Positions 44,997-57,258 of a stretch of DNA of 64,000 bases are shown here, one piece after another. Under the pieces are notes generated by a model that had not been told where the DNA came from, made no database searches, and was given only the letters and a program-made list of their open reading frames with translations. The position numbers were made by a program, and so were the translations under genes. Origin of the DNA: Cryptomeria japonica. Lineage: Eukaryota; Streptophyta; Pinopsida; Cupressales; Cupressaceae. The first letter of the stretch is position 1, and the number at the start of each line of letters is the position of its first letter. The stretch is taken from assembly GCF_030272615.1 (NCBI RefSeq), contig NC_081411.1, positions 832,804,160-832,868,159 on the forward strand, read 5' to 3'.

Positions 44997-45372
44997 ATCT
45001 CCCCCTTTGGCATTGTTGGTAACACAAGATGGGAAAACCATCAAAGTGCCAAAACAGAAATGCGAAATACCAAAAACCAACAATCTCCAAAAAGAGATCA
45101 TAACCAGAAATTAACATACAGATACAGAGAGTAATAATCTCTCCCAAACAACAATCTCTCCCCCTGGGAGCAACATGTGTTTTCCTTGTGTTTTTCCATA
45201 CCAATCTCTCCCCCTTTGACATCAAATGCCAAAGTTCTTACCAAGCCAAGTTCATATACAAAATACCAATCAATTTAGTATACCAACTACTCCCCCTGAC
45301 AAGTAGCTTCCCATCAAAGCCGGAATAAGATTTTTCTGTTAATTCTGTCAATTGATGACAATCATTAACTTC

Positions 45373-48213
45373 CTAAGTCTCTACTGGTGGGGGTATGACT
45401 CCAAGCTGATCTCTAAGATATTCAAAAGTCTCCTTAGGCAAAGGTTTAGTAAAGATATCTGCAATCTGCTCTTTAGTGTTCACATAAACTAGTTTTATTT
45501 CCTTTGCTTCAACATTTTCCCTTAGAAAATTCAGTTTGATAGAAACATGTTTGGTTTTAGAATGTAATACCGGATTCTTAGATATATCAATTGTTGCAAT
45601 GTTATGACAATAGATAGTAATAGGTTCCTTGCATTTTACCTTTATGTCTTTCAACATTTGCTTAAGCCATAGTACCTGTGTATAGTTAGTTGCTGTTGCA
45701 ACATATTCTGATTCTGTTGTTGATAAAGATGTACAACTTTGTTTCTTACTCAACCAAGAAACTAGTCTGTTTCCAAGAAAGAATGCTCCGCCGGTGGCGC
45801 TTTTTCTATCATCCACATCTGCTGCCCAATTTGCATCTATGTATGCACACAATTCAAATTTTTCATCTCTAGGATACCATAATCCAAGATTTATAGTACC
45901 TTGTAAGTACTGGAAAATCCTTTTTACTGCTGATTCATGTTTTTCTCTAGGATTACTTTGAAATCTTGAAACAATACATACTGCATTCATAATATTAGGT
46001 ATGGTTTGTGTCAAATACAATAAACCTCCTATCATAGATTTGTATCTAGTTGGATTAACAGGTGTAGATTCATCCCTTAGTGATAATTTGTCATTTGTTG
46101 TCATAGGTGTGCTTACCAGTTTAGAGTTTTCCATCCCAAATTTCTTTAGTAACTCTTTTAAGTACTTGGATTGACTCAAGAATATACCTTTATCAGTCTA
46201 TGAAATCTGCAATCCTAAAAAGAATTTTATTTCTCCAATCATAGACATTTCAAATTCTTGCTGCATTTTAATAGAAAATTCTTTACATAATCCATCTTCT
46301 CCTCCAAAGATTATATCATCAACAAATACTTCTATAATCAAGATGTCATCATTAGTCACTTTATAATATAAATTGTTGTCTTCATTACCTTTAGAAAGAC
46401 CAATCTTCAAAAGATACTTATCCAATCTTGCATACCAAGCTCTTGGAGCTTGTTTCAATCCATACAAAGCTTTTCTTAATCTGCAAACCATATCTTTGTT
46501 ATCTATCAAAGAAAATCCATCAGGTTGTTCAATGTACACTTCTTCTTCAAGATCTCCATTCAAAAATGCACATTTAATATCCATTTGATATACTTTGTAG
46601 TTCTTATGTGCTACAAAAGCCAAAAAATAATATGACTGCCTCAATTCTAGCTACCGGTGCAAAGGTTTCATTGTAATCAATTTCTTCTTTCTGAGAATAT
46701 CCCTTACACACTAGTCTTGCTTTATTTCTGACAACCTTACCATCTTCATTAAGTTTGTTTCTGAATACCCATTTGGTTCCAATTACATTTTTATCTTTAG
46801 GCCAGGGAACTAATGTCCAAGTGTTATTTTTCTCAATTTGTTCTAATTCTTCTTCCATAGCTTTAATCCAAAATTTATCTTCACATACCTCATTAACTGA
46901 TGATGGTTCAATTTGAGAAATAAGACATACCTCTTCATTTGTCAATCTTCCTCTTGTCATAACTCCTTTAAACTTGTCTCCAATTATCTGATCTTCAAAA
47001 TGATTCAGTCTTACATACCGGGGTGTCTTTGTTTGCTATTGTTCCTCAGTTACTGTGGAATCCTCAAATGATACCGGGGTAACTGGATCTTCATTCTATA
47101 CCGGTGGATTCAGAGTAGGTTCATATGTCAAAATTTTTGTTGTCGGTTCAAAGTCTATATGCCTTGAAGTTCCTCTGAATTGTTCATCAATCTTTACATT
47201 TGTACTTTCAACAATTTTCTGCAATCTTTTGTTAAAACATCTATATGCCTTAATCTTAGATGAATAACCAAGAAATATTCCTTCATCACTTCTAGGATCA
47301 AATTTTCCAATATACTCATCTCTTCTGATATAACATTTACTTCCAAAAATTTTGAAATATTTAAGAGTAGGAGTAATACCAAACCATAGTTCATGAGGGG
47401 TCTTACTGGTTTCACCTTTGATGTGAACTTTGTTGAATGTATAGACCACTGTACTAACTACCTCTCTCCAATATACATGTGGTAGGTTGGCTTCTGATAA
47501 CATACTTCTTGTTGCATCCAAGATAGTTCTATTTTTCCTTTCAACAACTCCATTCTGCTGTGGTGTCCGAGGTGTTGATAGTTGGTTCTATTTACTTCAT
47601 AGAATGTATTAAACTCCTTAGATGTAAATTCTCCTCATTGATCTGATCTTAGACATTTGATTTTCTTACCGGTTTCATTTTCTACCATTGCTTTGAGCAG
47701 TTTGAACTTTCCCAATGCTTCTGATTTTTCTCTAAGAAAAGTAACCCAACACATTCTAGAATAGTCATCAATGATTAGCATGAAATATCTATCACCTTGT
47801 AAGCTTTTAGTTCTAGTTGAACCACATAAATCAGTGTGAATTAAATCAAGAGCATTATTGGATTTTTCTGGAATACTTTTGAAACTAGCTCTAACTTGTT
47901 TTCCAAATTGACATTCCTTACATACCGTATTATGAGGTTTGACAATTTTAGGTAAATCTCTAACTGCCTTAGTAGTACTGATTTTCACCATGCAATCAAA
48001 GTTTACATGACAGAGTCTCTTATGCCATAACCAAATTTCATCAATATGTGCAATTAAGCATGTCTTTTCATTGTTATTCAAGTGAAAGATATTACCTCTA
48101 GTCTGATTACTGGTTGCAATTTCCAAACCAGTTCTATTCATGATTTTGCATTTTCCATTTTTGAATTGTAACTGAAATACTTTCTCAACTAATTGACCAA
48201 CACTCAAAAGATT
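45373..48213 (-). pseudogene. pol: Copia-2 pol: integrase, RT and RNase H
   Basis: Minus strand. Integrase (48207-47635) starts with VGQLVEKVF, has LCHVNFDC, HTDLCG and SDQ*GEF (second acidic site kept, neighbours damaged). A frameshift between 47635 and 47521 leads to DATRSMLSEANLPHVYWREVV, and one between about 46960 and 46644 to RT. RT has [39 protein letters not shown] and the active-site FVDD (about 46320), then TAG 46200-46198. RNase H (46179-45373) shows YIDANWAAD, KKQSCTSLSTTESEY and the end TKPLPKETFEYLRDQ. Confidence 0.92.
48199..48213. repeat. LINE-2 target duplication, left copy
   Basis: AACACTCAAAAGATT, repeated exactly at 55881-55895. It belongs to Copia-2 pol coding sequence. 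15 bp is in the normal range for L1-type target-primed insertion. Confidence 0.93.
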
Positions 48214-48218
48214 TCAAA

Positions 48219-49676
48219 TTGGGAAATGGTGGAATTCCTGGGGAAGGCGGATTTCCAGGAGATTGCAGTTCTTCTGGGATCGGAACTGACAATCAAGCAA
48301 GAGGTCAGGCATCTCAAGGGTCAGAAGAGGACAAGGAAAAAGAAAAACCAAGAGAGGCTAAAGATTCAAACCCCGGGGACCCACATGACAGAGGCAAATG
48401 TAAAAAATGGTCTTCTCTCTTTGGAGTGAAGCCGTTGGCTAAATCTGGGCTTCCGAAAGTAACAAACATTTCAGACCCTACCTCTGGACTGGTCGCTATT
48501 TCCGTTCTGGAGAAAGTGGTTGATATGACTGTAGCTGGCCTATCTATGACATTAGTGGGATGATTCTCTAGCTTTAGGCCTAACATTGATGATGTTAGGA
48601 ATTTCATAAGGAGAAAATGGCTTGTAAAAGGACAAGTGGAAGTGGCAGCGCTACCTAGAGGGTTTTTAACTTCGCTTTCAATTATGAAGAAGACATGAAT
48701 AAAGCTCTTTGTGAAGGCCCCTGGATGTTTGGCAAGTCATCCCTGGCTCTTCAGAAATGGGCCCAGAATCTCATCCTTGATGAATCCTTCTTTGTTTCTG
48801 CACCAATCTGGATGCGCCTCCCAAGTCTTCCGTTGGAATACTGGAATGAGGAAGTTTTCAAGGGCATTGCGAAATCCTTTGGAGAACTCCTGTCGATTGA
48901 CCCGATGACGGCAGCTAAATCAAGGTTAGTCTTTGCTCGCATCTACGTAAATGTTAATCAAATGATAGATATGCATCAATCCATAGATATCATATCTAAA
49001 CTAGGAAAATGGTCCCAAGCTATTGATTATGAATCTCTACCATTTGCATGTTTCCATAGCAAAAAATCGGAGCATTGGGCAAAATCATGTTCGTTCAAGA
49101 AATGCAAGGAAATCAAGACTGATAGCAATACCAAGAACAAAAAGATCTGGCAAACGATAAATAAAAAAGGAGACTCATCAACAACCGAGTGTAACCAAGA
49201 TAAGGATGTAACGAATCTTATGAATGAAGTCAAGAGGACTGTGAGTAGCAGTACTGATAAACAAGATTGTGTTTGCTCCAACGACCTACTGGAGAGCTCT
49301 AAAGAAGCAGAGCAAGGAACTGAGTTGAACAATAAAAAACCTAGAGGACCAGGAGAATGGATTTGTTAGTCAGGAGAAGGAAGAAACCATTCAAGACCAG
49401 GAGGATGGATCAGTTAGTCAGGAGAAGGAAGAAACCATTCTAGCCTCTTCACTCTCTAAATTGATCAAGGAAAACTTTAATGAAGCTCAAGACCCTTTTG
49501 ATACTGAGCCCTTACTACTTTTAACTAATGGAAGGCCAAAGCCTCTCCTTTGTAATACCCCTTCTCAAAGTATGGATATGTTGGAAGGGAATCTCCAGAT
49601 ACCTGGTTGGAGAGAAGGAAAATCGAACAAGGAGCAACTCAATGGAGGAATCTCAACTAGAAGCAAGATCAAGTAA
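48219..49676 (+). pseudogene. LINE-2 ORF1 (RNA-binding protein)
   Basis: Starts MGNGGIPGEGG with a Gly/Ser-rich, then charged N-terminus. TGA at 48561 interrupts; a frameshift near 48660 moves to the frame of the DUF4283-like domain (48660-49020: MNKALCEGPWMFGKSSLALQ is typical). The knuckle reads CFHSKKSEHWAKSC (about 49048), with Ser in place of the second Cys, so zinc binding is doubtful. A 48-bp tandem duplication (49347-49442) adds SQEKEETIQDQED-like repeats, with another frameshift around it. The end is TAA 49674-49676. It would coat LINE RNA. Confidence 0.82.
49347..49442. repeat. 48-bp tandem duplication in LINE-2 ORF1
   Basis: Two units, 49347-49394 and 49395-49442, each GACCAGGAG(A/G)ATGGAT...GAAACCATTC. 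48 bp preserves the frame, giving a repeated acidic peptide. Confidence 0.85.
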
Positions 49677-49810
49677 AAGGAAGAAGTTGGAAGTCAGAAT
49701 AAAAAGTAGGGAAGGCCATCCCTAAAACATCAAAGGGAACAGGAAAGTTGGAAGAACCGAGCTGATGGAACACAATGTTCCATTGAGTTAGCCCTATCCC
49801 CAGTTTTAGT

Positions 49811-52800
49811 ATGAAGATAATATCTTGAAATATCAGAGGGTTGAACACCCCTCATAAGTAGGATGTGTTACAAAAAATCATCAGAGATCATAAACCGGAT
49901 GTGGTCCTTGTTCAGGAAACCAAGATGTCTAAAGAAAAAGTTGAAAAGATTAGAATTTTCAAGGAAAATGGAGTCATATGATCTAACTCGGAGGGAGCTT
50001 CTGGAGGAACTATGATTTTTTGGAACAAGAAAACTATAATAGGAAAGGAAATCATCTCTGCTTTTAATAGGAACTCAGTTCAGCTTGAGCATATTAAGGA
50101 CAACTTTGTTTGGGTATTATCTAATGTCTACGCTCCTAATACCAAATCTGGGAGAGCTAAATACTGGAAAAGCCTTGCAGTTGACAGACTTCGGTTTGTT
50201 GATCAAAGCTGGATTGTTATGGGAGACTTCAATACTCTGCTAAAAGATGAAGAGAAGATGGGAGGTATCCCTTTACAACTTGATGGGAAACAAGACCTTG
50301 TGGACTTCATTAATGACCAAGCTCTTATTGACGTGGATCTTCAGGGTATCAACTACACTTGGACCAATAGAAGAACCGGAGCTGATCTGATTCAAGTTAA
50401 GCTTGATAGATCTTTAATCTCTCCTGATTGATTTTCTAGGTATAGCTGCTCCCTTGCTCCCATTATCAAAATTGGGTTAGACCATTACCCCATCTCCTTC
50501 ACTGCCAATTCTTTTTTGGCCAAGAGAAACTTCCCTTTCAGATTTGAAAAAGCTTGGCTCTCCCATCCTTTTATGGAAGCTTGTATTGTTGAATGGTGGA
50601 ATTCTGAAGTGGAGGGTAAGGCTCTTTTTAGAATTGCTAAAAAGCTCAACATTCTAAAAGCTAAAATTAAAACCTGGAACAAAGAGATTTTTGGGGACAT
50701 ATTCAAGAGCAAAATTCAAGTCAAAGCTGAAATTAAGGATGTTTAGGATAGAATCCAAGAGGTTCGGCTAATTGAAGATCTTAGGATGGCTGAAAATAAT
50801 CTTTTATCTGAATACCACACCATCATCTCTAATGAAGAGACTTTCTAGAGACAAAGATCTAGAGCCTTGTTCCTGAAGGAAGGCAACCAAAACACCCGCT
50901 TCTTTCACTTAACTTCTCTTAAGCATAGGGAAGCCAACAGAATATCTAGATTATCCTTCAATAAAGGTATCCTAACTGAGGATTGCGACATTAGGAAGGA
51001 AGCTCTCGAGCATTTCAGTATCCTACTAGGTGAAGTGGATAACCTAGATCTTAGCAATCAAAACACCCTTTTACAAGTTATTCCTTCTATCCTGACGGAA
51101 GTTGATAACCACCTCTTATCTCGTATTCCCTCTAATCTAGAAATCAAAAAGGTGGTGTTCTCCTTTCAGAGCAATAAATCCCCTAGACTAGACGACTTTC
51201 CTATGTTTTTCTTCCAAAATTTCTAGCACATAGTGGAGGCTGACATATGCAATGGTGTTAAAGAATTCTTTCGCTCCAAAAGACTTCTTAAGGAACTGAA
51301 CACCACCTTTATAGTCCTTATCCCAAAGATTCCTAGAGTTGATTATCTCAACAAGTTTAGACTTATTAGCCTGTGTAACTCTGTTACAAGATTTTGTCCA
51401 AGGTTCTGACTTCCAGGTCATTGGAAATTCTCCCTAGGATTATCTCTGTCCAGCAGAATGGCTTTGTCCTCAGAAAACAAATTTTGGATTCCATTATCTC
51501 CATTCATGAAAATATCCACTCCCTGAAAGTGGCAAATAACCAGGGATTCTTCCTAAAGTTAGACATGGCTAAAGCTTTTGATAGAGTGAATTGGCAGTTT
51601 CTCCTTAGGATCATGAAAGCGTTTGGTTTTGGTTACAAAGTTATTCAGCTCTGCTCTCAACTTATGGAAACTTCCTCCTCTGCTATTATTGTCAATGGTT
51701 CCCCGTCTAGTTTCTTCAAATCTCTAGAGGTCTCAGACAGGGGGACCCCATATCCCCTATCCTGTTCACCATACTTGTTGAATGCCTGGGCAGATTCATT
51801 CTCAAAAATGTGGAAGACGACAATCTTAAGGGTCTAAAACCTTCTTCTTCCAATGTTGTCTGTTCTCATGAACAATTCATTGATGACTCTATTACTATGG
51901 GGGAAGTCACCATCATGGAAGCTAATAATATGAAGAATATTATGAATACTTATGAATCTTCCTCTGGCCAAAAAATCAATTGGAATAAAGGTTCTCTATT
52001 TTTCATCAATACCCCAGTCCAAAGGCAACTAAGGATTGGAAGGATTCTTGACTGCAATATCTTTGAGTTTCCCTCTACTTATCTGGGGCTTCCTTTGTGT
52101 CTTAAGCCTAAGGACTCCTTCTGGAACAAGCTGATAGACAAACTTAACCTGAAACTTGCTGGTTGGAAAGGGGTTGTCCTTAGTCAAGTGGGCAAAATCA
52201 CTCTGCTCAAAGCCACTCTCCAAAACCTTCCTATGTATGCTCTCAGCTTGTTCAAAATCCCCACAAAGTTTGCAGAAGCCATTGAAAGAATCCAAAAAAA
52301 ATTCCTTTGGTTAGGAGTGGAAGTCAAAAATAGAATTCCCCTTATTGCCTGGAATAAAATTTGTTCCCCTAAGGCCTCAGGTGGGCTGGGTTTAAGGAAC
52401 ATTGGTTCTATGAACAAAGCTTTATTAGCCAAACAAATATGGAGATTCAAAGGGGAGGAAAGAGAATGGAACTCTATCTGGAAAAACAAATATCTCTATA
52501 TGCAACCTTTTGAGGAAGAATTCTTTGATAACTCTTTCACTATTGAAGGATCCGCTATATGGAATGTTGTACAATCTGCTAAAAGCTGAGCTGCTGCTGG
52601 CAGAACTTGGAACCTTGGGGATGGGAGGAGAATAAGATTTTGGGAAGATAGATGGGTCCTAGATAAACCTTTGGAGGAAATTCCAATCCTTAAAGATTGG
52701 AAATATTGGTTCAAAAGCAGGTATGGTGAAAAGGTCAGAGATTACTAGTTAAATGGGAACTGGATTGATTTTAGCCAGCAATGTTTGGGGCTCAAGTTCC

Positions 52801-53990
52801 TTTAGATTGCTCTCTCTGCTAAAATCCCTAGAGACAACAAAGATGACAGATTGATATGGAGGGAAACCCTGGATGGGATTTATTCTGTTTCCTCTACTGT
52901 GGCTATTCACAATGACCTGGTGGAAGAAATTCCCATATGGGCTAAAGTTTGGAACAAGAAGTTAGTTCCAAAGGTCAATATCTTCTTCTGGATTCTCATC
53001 CAAAATAAGGTATTAACCCTGGACAATCTTCATAAAAGAGGTATTATTTTTCCTAATAGGTGCTCTCTTTGCTGCAGGGAAGAAGAGACGGCTTGCCACA
53101 TTCTCAACCAATACACTTTTAGCTAGGATATCTGGAAAATCATCCTAACCAGGTGGAACTTGAGCTGGGTTTTCCCGAACTCCCTTGGGGACTCTTGGCA
53201 GCAATGGCATTGCCCTAATTCTAATCCTAAAATTGTGGAGACTTGGAGACTTACTCTGCCGATTGTTATCTAGAATATCTGGAAAGAGTGCAACAATAGG
53301 ATTTTTAGGGATAAAAGGGCTATTCCTGAAGTGGTTGCAGATAAAATCTTTAGGAGTATTTTTGAATGCCTCTATTGCACTGATCAGGGACCTACTGCTA
53401 AAGATGATTTTAAAGACAGGTGGAACCTTTCTACCACTACTTCTATCAAGGAGACTGGAAGAGAAGGTCTGGTCTAGTGCTTTCCTCCTCAGGGATGGAT
53501 TAAGGCTAACTTTGATGGGGCTTCTAAAAAGAATCCAGGTAAAGCTGGATACAGGGTCATTGTTAGGAATTTTACTAGAAGTTGTCTTAAGGTGGTGGCT
53601 GGACCTCTGGGGAATCAAACTAGCCATTTTGCCCAAGCCTCTACCACCCTGAACACCTTAATTATAGCTAAAAATCTAAATTATGATAAATTATGGCTTG
53701 AGGAAGATTCACTTAATATCATTAAGTGTTTAAAGAGGGAATCGAAGTCTTCTTGGTCTATTGAAAATATCATCATGAAAGCTAGGGAGATCATTGCAAG
53801 TTTCAAAGAAATTATTATTCAACATGATTTCAGAGAACAAAACAGTGTTGCGGATTGTTTAGCAAATTCTGGGGTTAACTCTAATTCCCAAATGATTTGG
53901 CATGAGGAGGATCTCAATTTAAACATTAAAGAGTTCCTTAGAAAGGACCGCTATATGGGGAGAGAAGGACAATTTAATCATGACAAGTAA
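49811..53990 (+). pseudogene. LINE-2 ORF2: endonuclease, RT, zf-RVT, RNase H
   Basis: Starts MKIIS then a stop within the ISWNIRG motif. Endonuclease to about 50480 keeps QETK, NVYAP and MGDFN. RT runs about 50990-52300 with FFLKLDMAKAFDRVNWQFLL; the catalytic FADD is FIDD (about 51880). The linker SKASGGLGLRN-like block is at 52360. zf-RVT (52851-53126) has the CSLCCREEETACHIL motif. RNase H (about 53500-53900) has FDGASKKNPGKAGY and VADCLANSG. Frameshifts lie near 51390 and between 51730 and 51810; stops include 50429, 50744, 50846, 51224, 52587, 52746 and 53124. It once encoded the endonuclease/RT for target-primed insertion. Confidence 0.9.
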
Positions 53991-54164
53991 AAAGCATCAT
54001 TTATGCCTTGCTGGAAAGGCCATACTTGGCATTGCGGCAGATCTTCAACAACCTTTAATAATCTGACACATGCTTTGTGGGTTACTTAGTTCAAAAACTT
54101 GAGAAACATCAGGAAAGAAGGTTTTAATTTGTAGAGAAACAGAGCAGATAGCCCGTATTCGAAG

Positions 54165-55705
54165 ATGGGAGGAGACCTAAGGCAGGAAGAACCAGACAAT
54201 ACGTCGACTTGGAAAGTGATGTCAAAAGTCTAGCCAAAATTGGAGAAGGGCTCTCTCACCAACTTCATGGAGAAGCTCATGGACTATGACAAAGGTAGGA
54301 TTAACCTAGCTATTTCTAAGATTTCTGAAAACTGGTATAATGGCTCTTTTAAAATTTATGGAGTTAAGTTTAAGATAGATGCTGGGCTCATATCCACTAT
54401 GACCGGTATGCCCCACACTGGGCTTAATTTCTTTTGAGACCTTAAAGTTTCCAACAACGTGGTCAATCTGTTCCCATGAAAAGCGAAAGAGAGGGTTAAA
54501 ATCGGCAAAGCCACTGGGGGCTACTACGAAGCTACAAACATCAAGAAGTTGTGGGGCTAGGTTCTGAATGCAATTATGGAATACATCACAATTGAAGGTC
54601 ATTTCTCCAGGGCCCACACCTACCACTTCGTGCTCTTAAACCATTTCAGACATGATAAAAAGGTATCCCTGCCCTACTACCTTTTTCGGTCCCTCTCTAG
54701 GTCCCTCAATAAACACAGGAACAACTCTTCCAGCCCGATTCTCCATTGTGGGCTTCTGTTGCTCATCTATGAGCATTGCAAAACCCTTGCCATATTGGAA
54801 AATATGAGGATTTCTGCCTCTCCGGGCAAGAGAAAGATGGAAGAGGGAGAAACCAGCAAGGAGAAGACATCCTCTAGCAAAAAAAGGAAAAGTGTTCCTG
54901 GGTTGCAAATAGAGGAAATAGTTAAGGAAAGTAGCGGAATGGAGACAAACGACTCCAACGGTGAATATAGCTGGAAAGACGAGGAGCTGGGTAACAAGGA
55001 AGAAAGTGGGGATAATGAGCCTGGTCATGAAAGCCCTATCCTAAGTGATTGCCCTATTAAGGACAACAACCATCTGATGGAAGAAGTGGATCTCAAGGAT
55101 AATGAGGAAACCGAAGTGAATTCTTAGAAGGAAATGAACAAAGATTCTGAGAAGGACCTGACTAAGGACAAGGATAGTGAGGATAAGGAATGTGCTGGTA
55201 AAGGGCCTATCCTGGATAACCTCAAGAAACACTCTGAGGTGAGAATGGATTATGATAGATGGACCTATGAGATCCTGAAAAACCTGGAAAAAAGGGAATA
55301 AACTCAGATGAGAAGAGGGAGGATGAAAACAAACAGCAGATTAAATGGAAGCAGGAAATGAAGAAAAAGGTAAAATCGCTAGAAGAGGGAAAAGAAGCGA
55401 TGAAAAATATGATGGGTGTTATCCCAAGTATCTTCTCTGGCATCACTAAAAACCTAGAGGACATTGCCAAGGTCTTTGATCATACCTACACTCTGAATCT
55501 GGTCATGGATCTTGACTTGGATGATGAGACTATCTAGACTAGAAGCGATGATGCTACTCTGGTGGGCGGTATTGCGAAGAGAACCAGGGCTAGTGTCAAG
55601 AAAGTTGTGGCTGCTTCCACAAAGGATCCCCCTAACCTCAAAGACAACATCAAAGAGCTACACGAAATTAGCAACACCCTGGCAAAAGCCTTGGAAAAAA
55701 TCTGA
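54165..55705 (+). pseudogene. LINE-2 ORF3, unknown protein
   Basis: Starts MGGDLRQEEPDNTS 175 bp after the ORF2 stop. One frame runs to about 55290 with in-frame stops at 54231, 54435, 54477, 54561 and 55125; a frameshift near 55295 leads to a second frame ending at TGA 55703-55705, about 510 codons in all. The N-terminal ~200 residues look globular (NWYNGSFKIYGVKFKID, TGMPHTGLNFF, HTYHFVLLNHFRH, LPYYLFRSLSRSLNKHRN). Then comes a Lys/Ser-rich possible nuclear signal (SSKKRKS), a long acidic stretch, and a heptad-like Lys/Glu segment (about 55340-55480). I do not recognise the family; the N-terminal part resembles in style plant proteins annotated as transposon-associated, which is only an impression. 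Confidence 0.6.
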
Positions 55706-55880
55706 ATTCTGGAAGGCCTGCTGGCTTAATGGGTTTTTTTTGGGTTTTCTTTGGTTTTCCAATGGTTTTTTGTGGTTCTGTTCTTTTCTGTTTCTTGTCG
55801 CTTTTTTTGTTTATGTTGTTTAAGTTTTGATTGTAAAGGGTTTTGGGGCCCCTTCAAAACTTGTTTTTTCCTTAATAAAA
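55706..55880 (+). other. LINE-2 3' UTR and A-rich tail
   Basis: T- and G-rich (GGTTTTCTTTGGTTTTCC), then GGGGCCCCTTCAAAACTTG and CCTTAATAAAA. The tail is short. The right target duplication starts at 55881. Confidence 0.85.
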
Positions 55881-55895
55881 AACACTCAAAAGATT
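55881..55895. repeat. LINE-2 target duplication, right copy
   Basis: AACACTCAAAAGATT, identical to 48199-48213. Copia-2 coding sequence continues from here on the minus strand. Confidence 0.93.
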
Positions 55896-57202
55896 ATGCT
55901 TTAATCCCTCAACATAGTAAACATTGTCAGTGTTATGCTTACCATCAAGAGATATTGTACCCTTACCTTTGATTAAACAAGCTTTTTCATCTCCGAATCT
56001 CACTAAGCCTCCATTGTATTCTTGAAAGTTCAAGAATTTACCTTTGTCTCCTGTCATATGATGTGAGCGTCCTGAATCAATGATCCATGCATCCTTTACT
56101 TCAACTTTAGCTGCCAAGGCTTGTACAACCGGTTGAGCGGTAGGTGCCGGTTGATCTTCTGTTATAGCAACAAAAGCCCATCCATTGTCTACTGGATCCT
56201 CATCAAAATCATCAGTCACACCTTCATCAACAATGTAACAAAATTTGTCTTTATTCTTCTTAAATCTGTATCTCTGATATTCAGGGTTAGGCTTGTATGT
56301 TCTTCTAGCTTCTTCTCTTAGTCTAGCATGTCTATCAGGGCATCTTGAAGCCATACGACCAATCTTATTGTAGTTAAAACATTTAAAGGGTTCTTTACCT
56401 TCATACTTACTTCCAACTGGACATTTAGGCATTTTCCTTGCAAATAGTGCTTCAAGTTCTTCAAGTTCTTCATTTTCTTTCCTGCTTTCTTCAAGTTCTC
56501 TTGCATAAAAGACTTTCCAATTAGATTTGTCAAATGATAGAGCAGATGATGTTGATTCTTTAAAGGCCAAATCTGTCTTTATAGTAGCAACAAGACCAAA
56601 TTCTTCAATTTCAAAAGTTGAAAGTTTCCCAATCAATGTATCCCTAGTTACTGATGTATTAGGCATTGTTTTTAACTCAGTTATAGCAGTGACTTTCATT
56701 TTATATGTCGGTGGCAATCCTCTTAAAACTTTTGAAACAATTTCATCCTCACTTAAGGTTCTTCCACAATATTTAATACCCAAAACAATCTCATTTACTC
56801 TTTCCATAAAAGCAGAAATCCTTTCAACGTATCCATTTTCAGATGTTCATACCTGACCCGGAAGCTTTCAAGTTTTGCAATTTTGACTATGGAATCTCCT
56901 TCATTCAGTGTTTCCAAATGATCCCAAATAGCTTTAGCAGTAGACCTATCTGATAGTCCCATGATTTGTTGATCTGATAATGCACTCAAAAGTGCTTCTC
57001 TTGCTTTGCAATCATTTTCCTCATCTTTAGTCAAGTTGGGTGGATTGGGTTGACTCTGAGTAGGAGTAGTATAACCTTTCTTTGTAACATCCCAGATGCC
57101 ATTTCCAATGCAATTTAGATGTGTCTCCATTCTGATCTTCCATATGCCATAGTTGGTTCCATCAAGTTTAGGACTATCCTTCTTGAAATAGTTAGTAGAC
57201 AT
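55896..57202 (-). pseudogene. gag: Copia-2 gag and protease
   Basis: Minus strand from MSTNYFKKDSPKLDGTNYG (57202), 57 bp inside the 5' LTR. A frameshift near 56810 leads to MERVNEIVLGIKYCG and VLRGLPPTYKMKV. The knuckle reads CFNYNKIGRMASRC, with Tyr and Arg in place of a Cys and the His, so it cannot bind zinc normally. Protease has WIIDSGRSHHMTGD, with Asp kept. The frame stops at the LINE-2 insertion in GLKHNLLSV and continues at 48213. Confidence 0.92.
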
Positions 57203-57239
57203 TGGATCTCCTCAAGCTATTAAACTTCTGCAAAAGAGG

Positions 57240-57258
57240 ACTAGGCTTTGATACAAAT
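57240..57258 (-). promoter_or_regulatory. Copia-2 primer-binding site, mutated
   Basis: On the minus strand, TTTGTATCAAAGCCTAGTCC directly follows the 5' LTR. It departs from TGGTATCAGAGC at two or more positions, as expected for an old copy. Confidence 0.7.

Larger units (their letters stand above)
48214..55880 (+). mobile_element. LINE-2, full-length L1-type element with three ORFs
   Basis: 7667 bp between two exact 15-bp duplications, ending in AATAAAA. In order: ORF1 (DUF4283-like and knuckle), ORF2 (endonuclease, RT, zf-RVT, RNase H) and ORF3 (unknown, with acidic and coiled-coil regions). All are decayed by stops and several frameshifts. It sits antisense to its host element Copia-2. 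Because the duplication encloses ORF3, ORF3 arrived as part of the same inserted copy. Confidence 0.93.

Noticed and set aside
53145-53652. 155- and 163-codon ORFs over the LINE-2 RNase H region
   Set aside because: Out of frame with the recognisable zf-RVT and RNase H motifs, which read in another plus-strand frame through stops.
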